Below, in pieces: positions 45,671 to 55,727 of a stretch of DNA of 64,000 nt; within the stretch, counting starts at the first letter, position 1, and each line of letters opens with the position of its first letter. The notes beneath the pieces were generated by a model that worked only from the letters and a program-made list of their open reading frames with translations, ran no database searches and was not told where the DNA came from. The stretch comes from Diadophis punctatus similis. Taxonomy: Eukaryota > Chordata > Lepidosauria > Squamata > Dipsadidae. The position numbers and the translations under genes are program-made. The stretch is from positions 15,548,001 through 15,612,000 of the forward strand of contig JALIGW010000013.1 in the NCBI GenBank assembly GCA_023053685.1, written 5' to 3'.

Positions 45671-48172
45671 CAAAGAAACCCTGCAATAATACTTTTAAAT
45701 TACTGTTTATTTCCTTTACAGGACATTATAATATTAATATTTCTTTATTAAACTAGATTTCATTGTCTGGTATTCCACACTGTATTTTTTTAAAAAAAAC
45801 CCTAGGAATTAAAAAAAGTTTTTGAGAAAACAAGCTAGACCTTCACTTCAAATAAGCCTTAAAAAGCTGTAGCTTTGTGCGTCTTGCGTATTGTGTGGGA
45901 CTTGCAGGTCCCACACAATAGCCAGGGTAAGATAATTCAGCCGTTACAACCCGCTGAGAAAGCTGATTCTGTCTCATTTTCAGCATTAACCAGTACATGA
46001 AACCCACCTGGGAATCCTGGGAAAGCTTGCTCAACACTCACGCTCTGCTTTGTTTTGTTGTTCTCCTCCATTGCCAGGCCTACATGAACTCTGAAAGACA
46101 TCCAATCCTCCTGGTTTCCCCAAATGTAATGAAATATACAGGAGCAAATGCCCCACTATTGTAACTGAGTTATAAGCGCTTCCTTAATTCACTATTGTGA
46201 GTCATTGGATGGCGTCCCTCACTCCAACCTATATCTTATGAAAAAAACAACAACAATCCCATGGGGACTAGTCAGCTAACTGTTCAAAACTTTGTGTCAA
46301 TGGTATAGGCTGACTAGATAATGGATTTGGACTGATTTTAACAGATTATAAAGGACGTTTTTTAAAAAAATCCTCTCAGAAGCGTAAGTATGTTTACTTC
46401 ACTGTCCTTTCCATGCATATTTTTTTTGCCTTTTATGATAGTGTACGTATATTTTTTTCTCTTACCCACTGAAGTCTAATAAAAAGAACTGTGCGAGGAA
46501 GCACAACGTGTTGAAAAAAGGATTGCATTATTGTATTATCAAATACTTTTCCCATTTGGAATAAAACCTATTAATCCTTCTGTTTATTTTCAATACTGAA
46601 CTGTACTTAGTCTCCCTCAGTAAATGGAGATAGATCACTTCCCCCATTATCTCTCTGAAAAGGTCTGAATTTACATGGAGTCATTTCATTCATAATTAAC
46701 TTGCTGTAAGACTTATTGAAGTCTATGAGGGGCAGCTCACAAACAGTGATGTATCTATCCAAAAACCTTCCAGTACTCAGCTTTTAACTTATATTAACTT
46801 CACATGTGTCTTTATCCTACACTCCAACTAGAGTCCATGTTTATACTGCATATATCCACATTCATAAATACAAACACATCAAAGACTCCCCATATCAATA
46901 TGAGTTAAGCAATGATAGAAGACATTTGCTCAGTCTTTCTCATTTCCGGCTGAAAGTTGGAACGATGAAGATTTTTTTTTTTTGGCTTCTATGTATTTGG
47001 AGTATAAATGAAATGTACTGGAAATGCAAAGTTCCATGCACAAGTCTATGTGAATCATTAACTTTTCAAAAGGCACCAGTTCCCTTCTGTCACTAATGAC
47101 ATGCGTTACAGTTTAATGTAACACTACTTTTAATTATCATAGCCCTTTCTTTTTAAATATCAAATTTCTCTTCTCTAAATTGTCCTGAGTTCTTTTTACA
47201 GTCTCATCTGTCACTGTAAATGTCATCATTTTATTCCTCCTTTGGATGCAATGACAGCCTCTCTCTTATCCCTAACTTTATCTCTTTTTTCCATCCTTTA
47301 TTGTACTACAAAGCTCCCTTTTTTGCCGTTTACAGCTGTATCCGCTTTCCACACGTGGCAGATGATTGCCTCCGCAAAGGTATTTTCTGTTTCAATCTTG
47401 CATTTTCCCAAGGGAGGACAAAAAGGGAACAAAGCTTTCTGGAGTTGGTTTCACTGAGAAAATTGTTTAGAATTGCCTCATTCCTCAACAGATTAACGAA
47501 TGCACACAATCCCAGCTTAAGTGCTATTGTACTACACAATTTATCCATTATACTTTGTCCTTTCCATTTAGACACCCCCCCACCAATTAAAGTAATACAG
47601 CCTTCCCATACCTGCTCCCAATTAAATCCAAGCTGTATTACCTGCCTTGATGCAGCTGGTCACACATTCCCACCATTTACCAGCATTCATTAGAGCCCTT
47701 TCATTAAAAAAAAAAACTGGTGGCAGGAATTCAAGCTACTAGCTTTATTTGGAGCCAACCTAAATGATCAGCTTTCAGTGCGAGGTCCCAGTAAGTAAGG
47801 GAAGGATTAAACAAATGACGAGAAAATCCATACAGTAGCAAAAAAAAGCATTGTTTCAGCTTTGATCGTATCTTCTTAACCCAGTGTATGTCCTTCTCCC
47901 TCTCCATCTGCCCCACCCACCAAAAAAAGGGGAAAACAGGGAAGCGCCAGGCATTTGCCAAAGACAGCTGGTCATGATTGAAAGATTAGAGCTAATATGA
48001 GCAATGTCATGTGCTCCTAATTTTATTTCTTTATATCCCTAGGCTGTCAAGTCTCTTTGCAGAGACAGGAAACAAGAGTGGCTATACAAAATGATTCCTC
48101 TCTACAGATGTGCTTTGACATTAACCACTAAGGCTGCTCTGCTGCAGGCTGTCCCTGCATTGCTTTAAGAGC
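45671..48172. other. largely unique sequence
   Basis: No exon is recognised. A perfect 13-bp-arm hairpin lies at 45889-45920. 45890-46230 and 47200-48150 have repeat-free texture and may include conserved non-coding elements. The frame at 47220-47693 (157 codons) has no recognisable domain and I do not call it a gene. Confidence 0.45.
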
Positions 48173-48342
48173 CAGGGGTGGGTTCCACCCGGTTCGGACC
48201 AGTTCGCCTAAACCAGTAGCGACCTGCTGTTGATGTCACAATGACATAACCGAACTGGATCAGTCGGTGCCAGTCCGTGGGTGCCGCCAGCTTTATTTAT
48301 TTATTTATTTATTTTATTTATTTATTTTATTTTATTTTATTG

Positions 48343-48374
<32 letters not shown>

Positions 48375-48620
48375 TTAATTTTTTTGAGTTTTTTTGAATT
48401 TTTTTTTTGAATTTTTTCCCTTCTGAGCATGCGCAGAAGCCAAGTTCCGGCACTGTGCATGCAGTCGCCATCTTTTTTTCAGCTTTATTTTTAATTATTT
48501 TTCCCCCAGATTTTTCATTATTGCGCATGCACATGCAACGTGCGCGCGCACCCACGAGGCACGCCCACGCGGTGCGGGAGGGAGCGAACCAGCAGCGAGG
48601 TAAGTTGGAACCCACCCCTG
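48173..48620. mobile_element. hAT MITE, family B, with an A/T-rich insertion
   Basis: It starts CAGGGGTGGGTTCC and ends GGAACCCACCCCTG. The flanking 8-mers TTAAGAGC and TTTCAGAC no longer match well. The interior contains GCATGCGCAGAAGCC and AGCAGCGAGGTAAG, shared with 6894, 18473 and 59348. A (TTTA)n/T-rich tract fills 48293-48411. Confidence 0.82.
48293..48411. repeat. (TTTA)n and poly(T)-rich tract
   Basis: TTTA and TTTTA units grade into interrupted T runs inside the MITE. The low-complexity tract expanded within a transposon. Confidence 0.92.
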
Positions 48621-51417
48621 TTTCAGACCCATTTTCCTCTGCAAGGTTAAATAAGCTCTCACAAAAGAGAGAAAAAGAGAGTTGTTACTCAGGATAGAAA
48701 GTTAAAACAATCTTGAAAGACACAGACTGGTTTCCTGGTGCAAAGCCCTACCCTCCTATGAAGCATTGCAGGGTAAAGACAAGATTTATTGTACAGTATT
48801 CAATGTAACAGTGGACTTACAGAAGTTCAGAACTGGAACGGAAAAAGTGGCAACTGGAGACAGAGTCAAGACATACTTTAATAGGTAACTAATTTGGATA
48901 CAGCTATAACACAGTTATGCCTTGCACAGTGCCGGAACTTGGCTTCTGCGCATCTCTCATCCATTGATTTTCTTCCAATTTTTGCACAGTTGGGTACTAT
49001 GATAACAAGCTTGGTGGGAAGGAGAGGGGATTGTATTTTTTATTTGACAGACTGGTGATCTTGGATTGGTTTATTTGGATGCCCCTTTCTTGTTTGAAGT
49101 TTATTAGATCCTAGTCATCACCAGTTTATTTATATGTTGCTAGTATAGAACTGATAACATGGCTAGAGGCTATCATCCCTGCTTCCCCTGTCTGGATCCC
49201 TATATCAGATGGGCAGTGTAAGAAGGTGGAGATGCCTCTTCCCATTCCTTAGCTCAGAAGAATGACTGAACCACCTGAACACCCAAAAAAAGAGAATCTG
49301 TCAAAATCCTGTATTTTTTAAAAAAATCATTTTTTAATTCTTGCCACTTTTTGGATTCCTTCTAAATCAACAGAGTGTAATAAGGGAAGAGCCTTGTGAC
49401 ATCTGAACTTAATTTGCTCCTTAGACAGTGAGAAAGAGCTAGGCCTAGCAGTTTGGATAATGTACTGTATATCAGAATGAAATGGATACGTTAAAAAATA
49501 GTTTGGAGTGTAAGGCTATTGGATATTGGAAAGAAGTGTGTGAATGAGATGAATCTGTGTGAAAAACAAAGGAAGTTGGTGGAAGTGGTTGCATACAGAG
49601 GAAGACACAAGAGCCAAGATGGTTGAATATGATCCAAGCCCCACCCCTTTATTTGTCCATTCATGTTGCATTGATCTACAAAAGGATATAATTATTGATC
49701 ATATCCACCATTTTGGCTGTTCCTTCCCACCATAGCCTGGATGGAAAAAAAGGGTAAAGGAAAGGGAAGAAAAAATTTGGCAAAGAAAAGAGTGGTTGAA
49801 GAAGAAAGATAGTGACATTGTGTCAAATTTGGCTTTGGACATTGTGATGTCACTTTTCTTCAGGTCACACTTGAGCTTTATGGATACTTTAGGATTCTTA
49901 TTGTCTTTTTCATGATTTTAATGAGGCTGTAATTCTGTAACATTATTTTCTACGCTATTGACAAAGTAATTGCTCCCTTTTTTGCTAATCTTTGAAAAGT
50001 TATGCTGATTTATATCTGAAATCAAAAAATTCCAGTTATAGATTAGCTGGGTGGAAAGTTTTCAAGATAAATAAAATACTCTAAGACAGGAATGGAATCA
50101 ATAAATCATGCATCACTCTTGTCTATTTTTAAAAAATAAAAAAGTATGATTGGTCCATATTTAAAATAACTCTCAAAGCAAATTTTAGCTCCCCTTCTGT
50201 CCTTATGAAGAACCAATGTGATAGGTTTGTCTGTATCCATATCATTGCACATCTCTCTCTTTTTTTTTGGGTGGATAGGATATACTGTATATTGGTGTTT
50301 TCCTTTCATTTAACTTCTAGTCAATTTTTACCAGCTAAATACACAACATTTTTGGCAGAGGGCCAAACACCAATGCTAAATTCTGCACTGATATAGACAG
50401 ATTAGAAGTTCTTGTGGTGAGCTGGATGCATGCCAGTAAATCCAACCCAATAGTAGGATTGCTATACCTACACTTATGTCTTTTATTAAGATGCTTTACT
50501 TTCCATCTCCATGGCCACTTGTATGTTGCAAAAATTTGAAGGTTTTGTAACCCCGGATGAAAGAAAGGTTTATCCTGACTGTTAAAGGTACCCATTAGCA
50601 ATTTATTTTATGTAACCTTATGCTTCCGATAGCATGACATGAAATAGGCTAACAGAGAAATTCTATATTCCCTTTATACTGGCTTCACATAATATCCTGC
50701 CCCTAGCAGCAGGAGCATTCCTGTCTTTTGGCCATACTCATCCAAGAAACCAAGCATTCAGTCTTCCACAAACAGACCCCTCCTAGTATTTCTGAAAGCT
50801 CTGCTAATGGTCTGTAATCATAGTGTCATGTGACAGTGACAGGCTGCTTGCACTAGAGTGAAACAGGTACAACATTTCTTCCCTAGCACAATGTCATTAC
50901 TGCTCTTATGTTTTATATTCAAATGCAGCAATGGGGACATTAAAGGCCCTGCTACTGCCAATTCCTAGATGACACTCCAGAAAAGTGGCTGTTTCCCCCC
51001 CCTTCCCCCCCCTTTTTCCCCCTTTCCACTACTGAGTGGTCCAAAATAATTTGATGATATGGAGAAGACAACATTCCCTATTCTGTGTTCAGAAGCCATA
51101 GACACTTGAATCTTTCTGCGGACTATTGTCCACCACACAACAGGCTGCCAAGGCATGGGTTAGAATGCAAGGGCATCGTAGAACCATGCTGACAACATAT
51201 TTTAATAGGTCCTACATGTGGCCTAGAGTTTGGAACCTCAAATTAAGTATCCCTTTTAAAGTTCATTTGTGTGGTGTGCACAATCACTTATGGGAGACTT
51301 AGCTCCTTGGGACTGCAAACCTTTCAGAACCATTTCCTAACCAGACATATAAAATCAAATACATTGCTCTTTCTTCTCACCTCAGGACCTATTCATAAAC
51401 AGAATAAGCCTGTAGTA
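48621..51417. other. mostly unrecognised
   Basis: No gene or full repeat is recognised. A 30-bp exact inverted match to the neighbouring MITE interior lies at 48924-48953. A C-rich tract is at about 50994-51025. Confidence 0.45.
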
Positions 51418-51556
51418 CAGGGCTGCCAAACTCCTGGCCTACAGGCCAGATGCGTCACGTGCTGCCCATGCCCACGCCCATTTTAGCGAAGGGGAAAAAT
51501 GTCCCAATACATCATGTGAAGCCACCATGTCGATGTGAGTTTGCTACACTTCTCAC
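51418..51556. mobile_element. decayed family D MITE
   Basis: CAGGGCTGCCAAACTCCTGG and AGATGCGTCACGTGCTGCCC, then TTTTAGCGAAGGGG, parallel the 125-bp element at 5805-5929. The right terminus is degraded (GAGTTTGCTACAC) and no target duplication survives. Confidence 0.7.
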
Positions 51557-51849
51557 CAAGATGACTCTAGAGTTGATAACAAATTAATCAATCACTAAAT
51601 TTGAAATAAATCACAATTATTCTAAAGTAAAATTGTTACATCGAGGAAGGAAAGCAGAATTCACCTATGGTTCAACAATACAATGGAAAGATAACTTTCC
51701 TATATGTGAAATGTTTTTTTTTAAATGTCTACAACACAATCTGGTTTTAAGTAAATATTGCAGTTGGAAGTTCAAGCTTAAGTGCTGTGATGCAAGAGTC
51801 TTCTTTAGTGTTTCTGTATCTCTAATATCTATATGTATATTGTATGAAA

Positions 51850-52092
51850 GATGATGATAGCAATAGCACTTAGACTTATATACCACTTTAACATGCTTTA
51901 CAGCCCTCTCTAAGCGGTTTACAGAATCAGCATATTGCCCCCCCAAATCTGGGTCCTCATACTATTGACCTCAGAAGGATGGAAGGCTGTGTCAACCTTG
52001 AGCCGGTGAGACTTAAACTGCTAAACTGCTGACAGTCAGCAGTCAGCAGAATTAGCATTCTGAATTCTAACCACTGTCCCACCACGGCTCAT
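51850..52092 (-). mobile_element. Sauria-type tRNA-derived SINE
   Basis: Same order as the copy at 6042: the minus-strand head near TGGGACAGTGGTTAGAATTC, the body with CTTCCATCCTTCTGAGGTC and GGGGGGCAATATGC, and the tail ATATAAGTCTAAGTGCTATT. The internal CAGTCAGCAGTCAGCAG shows slippage of a short unit. Confidence 0.87.
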
Positions 52093-52104
52093 GATGGTGA
52101 TGAT

Positions 52105-52169
52105 GAGGATTATGAGGAGGAGGAGGAGGAGGAGGAGGAGGAGGAGGAAGAGGAGGAGGAGGAGGAGGA
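52105..52169. repeat. (GAG)n trinucleotide tract
   Basis: About 20 GAG units with one GAA, next to the 5' end of the Sauria SINE. It gives an Arg-rich false frame. Confidence 0.96.
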
Positions 52170-52751
52170 TGTTTCAATCTGAATCAATCCATTGGACTAT
52201 GAACATTTTTTCATTGAAAATTATGGGTCATAATTACCATGCTGACCCAATATGGGTTGGAAAATATTGCCTTCCCAGACTGACAAAGAGTGACTAGTCC
52301 AAAGTCATCTAAGCAGTGTCCATGCCTAAAGAAGACTAGAAGCAACCTCTCTGCTCATAATCCGGTACATTGATCACCAGTTGGAGGTGAACACAAACTT
52401 CATTGTGTACTGGAAGGTTATTCAATTATTTGCAGTAAATCTATGTTTCTTACAGTGTTTCTGGTGTTTATTTGATAATATACAATAATTGGTATTAGTT
52501 GTTGCTTGATTTTTAAAAAATATTTGGAAATAGATATTCCAAGGAAGCTTTCTTACTTTGTTGAAATGTGTGTGTGTCTGTGTGTCTGTGTGTGTGTCTG
52601 TGTGTGTAAATCTCAGGTTATATTAGTTAAACATCCCAATGAATGCAAACATGAGTGGGACTAAATCCTAGATTATGTTCATTTGATGATGGATGAATAT
52701 CAGTTATTTGATAGATTTTGTAACAAAAAGTTAGAATACTATTAACAAATT
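52170..52751. other. no gene; short TG-rich tract
   Basis: TGTGTGTCTG units lie at 52568-52607. The rest is unrecognised. Confidence 0.5.
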
Positions 52752-53150
52752 GGGGTGTGATGGCTCAATGATTAAAGATGCTGAATGTGTCAGCTGGAAA
52801 GCTGACAGCTCATGTTCGAGACCTGAGTGCCATGCAACAAGGTGAGCTCTCATTACTTTCCCCAGCTCCTCCCACTTAGCAGTTTTAAATCATGCAAATG
52901 CAACTAGACAAATAGGTACCACTTTGGAGGGAAAGTAGTCCTTCGGGAGTTGGGTGGCATATAAGAACACCATAATAAAGAAATAAATAATAAATAAATA
53001 GCAGCGTTCCAGGCACATCGATGTATGTGCTAGCTAGATGACCACAGAAATGTCTTCAGACAATGCTGGCTCCTTCGGCTAAGAAATGGAGATGAGCAAT
53101 GCCCCCTAGAATTGGACATGACTGGACAGGATAAATCTTTATCTTTACCT
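52752..53150 (+). mobile_element. tRNA-derived SINE with a LINE tail inserted
   Basis: The tRNA-like head GTGATGGCTCAATGATTAAA with B-box-like TGTTCGAGACC is followed by a body ending GAAATGGAGATGAGCAATGCCCCCTAGA and ATCTTTACCTTTTT. In the middle (about 52935-53001), CTTCGGGAGTTGGGTGGCATATAAGA plus (AAATA)n looks like the 3' end of a CR1-group LINE inserted into the SINE. Confidence 0.75.
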
Positions 53151-53689
53151 TTTTATTAACAAATTAATGGCTTGGGTCATTAAGTACATTTCTTAGGAAC
53201 TTAAGATGAAACTCATTCAGCAAAAGAGTTTTTTAATGTTTATTGGACACGTCAGATATTGTTTTAGAATATCAGCATTCTGATGTACATTTACATTCTG
53301 ATGTAAATGTAATTGGCGAGTTGTTTCAAGCTGGTATCATGTAGAGAGGACACTTTCACATATATGGCCTGATAAATATTGATATATGATTCCGTTTTTG
53401 GTTTAATATCCATACAATTGTTAATATGATTTTAGAAAGAATAATACAGTTGAAAAATATATGAATGTGATTTTGATTAATGGAATTTATGAATAGAGGA
53501 AGAACTGTGGATTTTTCAAGTATAGAGCATGGCAGCCAAAAGTGGTTATTATTTATTTTGCAATCGAAAGACTGAGCTTTTCAGAATTTATACTTTGGAA
53601 TTAATGATATGTGTTTTTCTCTTTCCTATGGCTTATATCAATAGTATGGTTAAGCATTACTGCTTTGATTAACTGATCATTTTTAAAAT
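53151..53689. other. no feature recognised
   Basis: AT-rich sequence. A short duplicated TTCTGATGTA pair occurs near 53280-53310. Confidence 0.5.
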
Positions 53690-53694
53690 ATAAT

Positions 53695-54146
53695 TGTCAT
53701 ACCTGCCCCAACTTGGAGAAAGAAAAGTTGGGGCAGGTGTGACAATGATAAAGTTGGAGAAAGAAAAACCTGGACTCCATTTGTGTGAAAGGTATACTTT
53801 TACTAAAAGCCAAGTGGTTACAGTACAGCAAAGCCAGTCTAAAATTTTGCATGTGAAGGTTCTCTCCTTAATTTTCCCTTTCCCATTCCTCCCTTCGTTG
53901 TCTTCCTATTATCCAATTACATTTAAAGGAATTGTTTTGGTAACATTCGCAGAGTCGGTGGGCTAGATGGTGAGCTGTTGCATTCTCCTCCCAAGTGTCT
54001 GGCCTTGAGACAATGAGACAATGTCTTGAGACACAGCAAGTAATTTCGGTTTCCCCCTTCCCAGCAGCTCCCCTCCCACCCCCATAGCCTATGGCAGGCT
54101 GGCATCTAGCAAAGCAAAGCTGAAGCTCAGAATGGCAATTCTGACA
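53695..54146. mobile_element. probable solo LTR
   Basis: The 452-bp segment begins TGTCATACC, ends TTCTGACA and is flanked by a perfect 5-bp duplication, ATAAT (53690-53694 and 54147-54151). The TG...CA ends with a 5-bp duplication fit an LTR left by recombination of an LTR retroelement. The left edge carries a 22-bp-arm hairpin (53693-53746). No internal coding region exists, so family (Gypsy or endogenous retrovirus) is undetermined. A chance 5-bp match is possible. Confidence 0.6.
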
Positions 54147-54179
54147 ATAATTCTCATTTTCTTTTGTTTCTTGCTTCCT

Positions 54180-55235
54180 TTTATTTTTATTTATTTATTT
54201 GAGGTTCTATGCCACCCTACTCCCTCAGGACTCAGGGCGGCATACAACATTTTAGGGAACATCAAACAAATCATTAAAAACAATTAAAAACAATTTTTAA
54301 AACGTATAACACCAAACATACATGGGGGAGACGTCAGATGTAAGGTCGTCTCAAAATCACCCCGCCTGCAGGAAGAGCCATGTCTTAATGGCTTTTCGGA
54401 AGGCCAGCAGGGTGGGGATGATTTGGATCTCTGGGGGAAGTTGGTTCCAGAGAGCAGGGGCCCCTACAGAGAAGGCCCTCCCCCTAGGCCCCGCCAGTCG
54501 GTACTGTTTGGCACTGTTTCCGATGGAGTTAATTTTTCTCCCTCAAGAACCAAGGAGGGACAGTCGATATAGTCCTTCGGAGGCAATATCCTGAGCCACT
54601 CAGTCTTATCGGGGTTGAGTCTGAGTCTGTTCCTCCCCATCCAGGTCCTAACATCGTCCAGGCACTGGCACATTACATCAACTGCCTCCCTGAATTGAGA
54701 CGGGGTGGTGATGTACAGCTGGGTGTCATCAGCGTACTGTTGAAAACTCACCCCGTGTCTGCGGATGATCTCCCCCAGCGGTGTCATGTAAATGTTAAAC
54801 AGGATGGGTGAGAGGACCGAACCCTGTGCACCCCACAAGTCAGGGGCCTAGGAGACGACCTCTGCCCTCCTGCCAATACCGACTGCATCCTGTTGGCGAG
54901 ATAAGAGGAGAACCACCATAAAACGGTGTCTCCCACTCCCAATTCGCCGAGACGATGCAGAAGGATACCATGGTCGATGGTATTGAAAGCCACTGAGAGG
55001 TCAAGTAGCACCAGGATGGAGGAATTACCCCCATCCCGGGCTCGGCAGAGATCATCCATCAGGGCGACCAAGGCCGTTTCTGTACTGTAGCCGCGTCTGA
55101 AACCCGACTGATAGGAATCTAGATGATCAGTTTCCTCCAATAGCCGAAAGAGCTGAAAAGCCACCACCTTCTTCACAACTTTACCTATGAAAGGTAAGTT
55201 GGAGACTGGACGAAAGTTCTTCAAATCCTTCTATT
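54180..55235 (-). pseudogene. CR1-group LINE with reverse transcriptase
   Basis: The minus strand encodes RT text NFRPVSNLPFIGKVVKKV, QSGFRRGYSTETALVALMDDL, and LLDLSVAFNTIDHGILLHRL (55224-54784), shifts frame, then gives GSVLSPILFNIYM and QYADDTQLYI with the catalytic YADD near 54730 (54838-54464). A junction near 54510 skips most of the post-RT region and rejoins the 3' end found in the copies at 8187 and 17380. An (AAAT)n-type tail lies at about 54180-54204. It is 5'-truncated and lacks an endonuclease. Confidence 0.9.
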
Positions 55236-55503
55236 TGTTTTTATTATTTTTTTCATTCCTTCTTTCCAAGTGAAAAGAAAAGAAGTATAACCATTTCAGA
55301 GTATTGGCCAAAGGATACAACGATATGAGTATAGAATCAAAGGGAAAATTATCACTTCTAATGGACATGTAATCATGGAGATATTAAAACCACAAGCTAC
55401 TTTTCCTCCCCTGATACTACTCTTAACAGTTTGAATGAAATTATAATGAGCAAGTTATATCACTGGCTCTGCGATCTGACTGAAATATCTGACTTCATGA
55501 AAC
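55236..55503. other. no feature recognised
   Basis: Sequence between the LINE and the probable LTR. No gene is recognised. Confidence 0.5.
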
Positions 55504-55508
55504 TTAGC

Positions 55509-55722
55509 TGTTACATTCTCAGACTGAAGCACATAGGCTTCAGTCAGGTCCTCCATTCTGGAGGGAAAATACTGACTGCTGGTTGGTTAGACTGTCTGGC
55601 AGCTCCATATAAAAGGGCTGGCTGTCAGATAGAGCCTTTGCTGGATTGTAAATAGTTGCCAAATAAAGAACTGTTGTTTTGAAGCCACTTCTGTCTGCCT
55701 CTTCCATTCACCCTATCTAACA
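55509..55722 (+). mobile_element. probable short solo LTR with TATA and polyadenylation signals
   Basis: It starts TGTTACATTC and ends CTATCTAACA, with flanks TTAGC and CTAGC matching at 4 of 5 positions. Inside, CCATATAAAAGGGCTGG (TATA-box-like, near 55605) is followed about 55 bp later by AATAAAGAA (55663) and a pyrimidine-rich end, the usual R/U5 order of an LTR. At 214 bp it is short, as in some Gypsy-type elements. The family is undetermined. Confidence 0.55.
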
Positions 55723-55727
55723 CTAGC

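Noticed and set aside
47220..47693. 157-codon open frame
   Set aside because: No domain, no codon bias and overlapping frames on both strands. It lies in possible conserved non-coding sequence, but there is no evidence for translation.
52091..52297. Arg-rich frame resembling a nuclear localisation signal
   Set aside because: It is a translated GAG trinucleotide tract.
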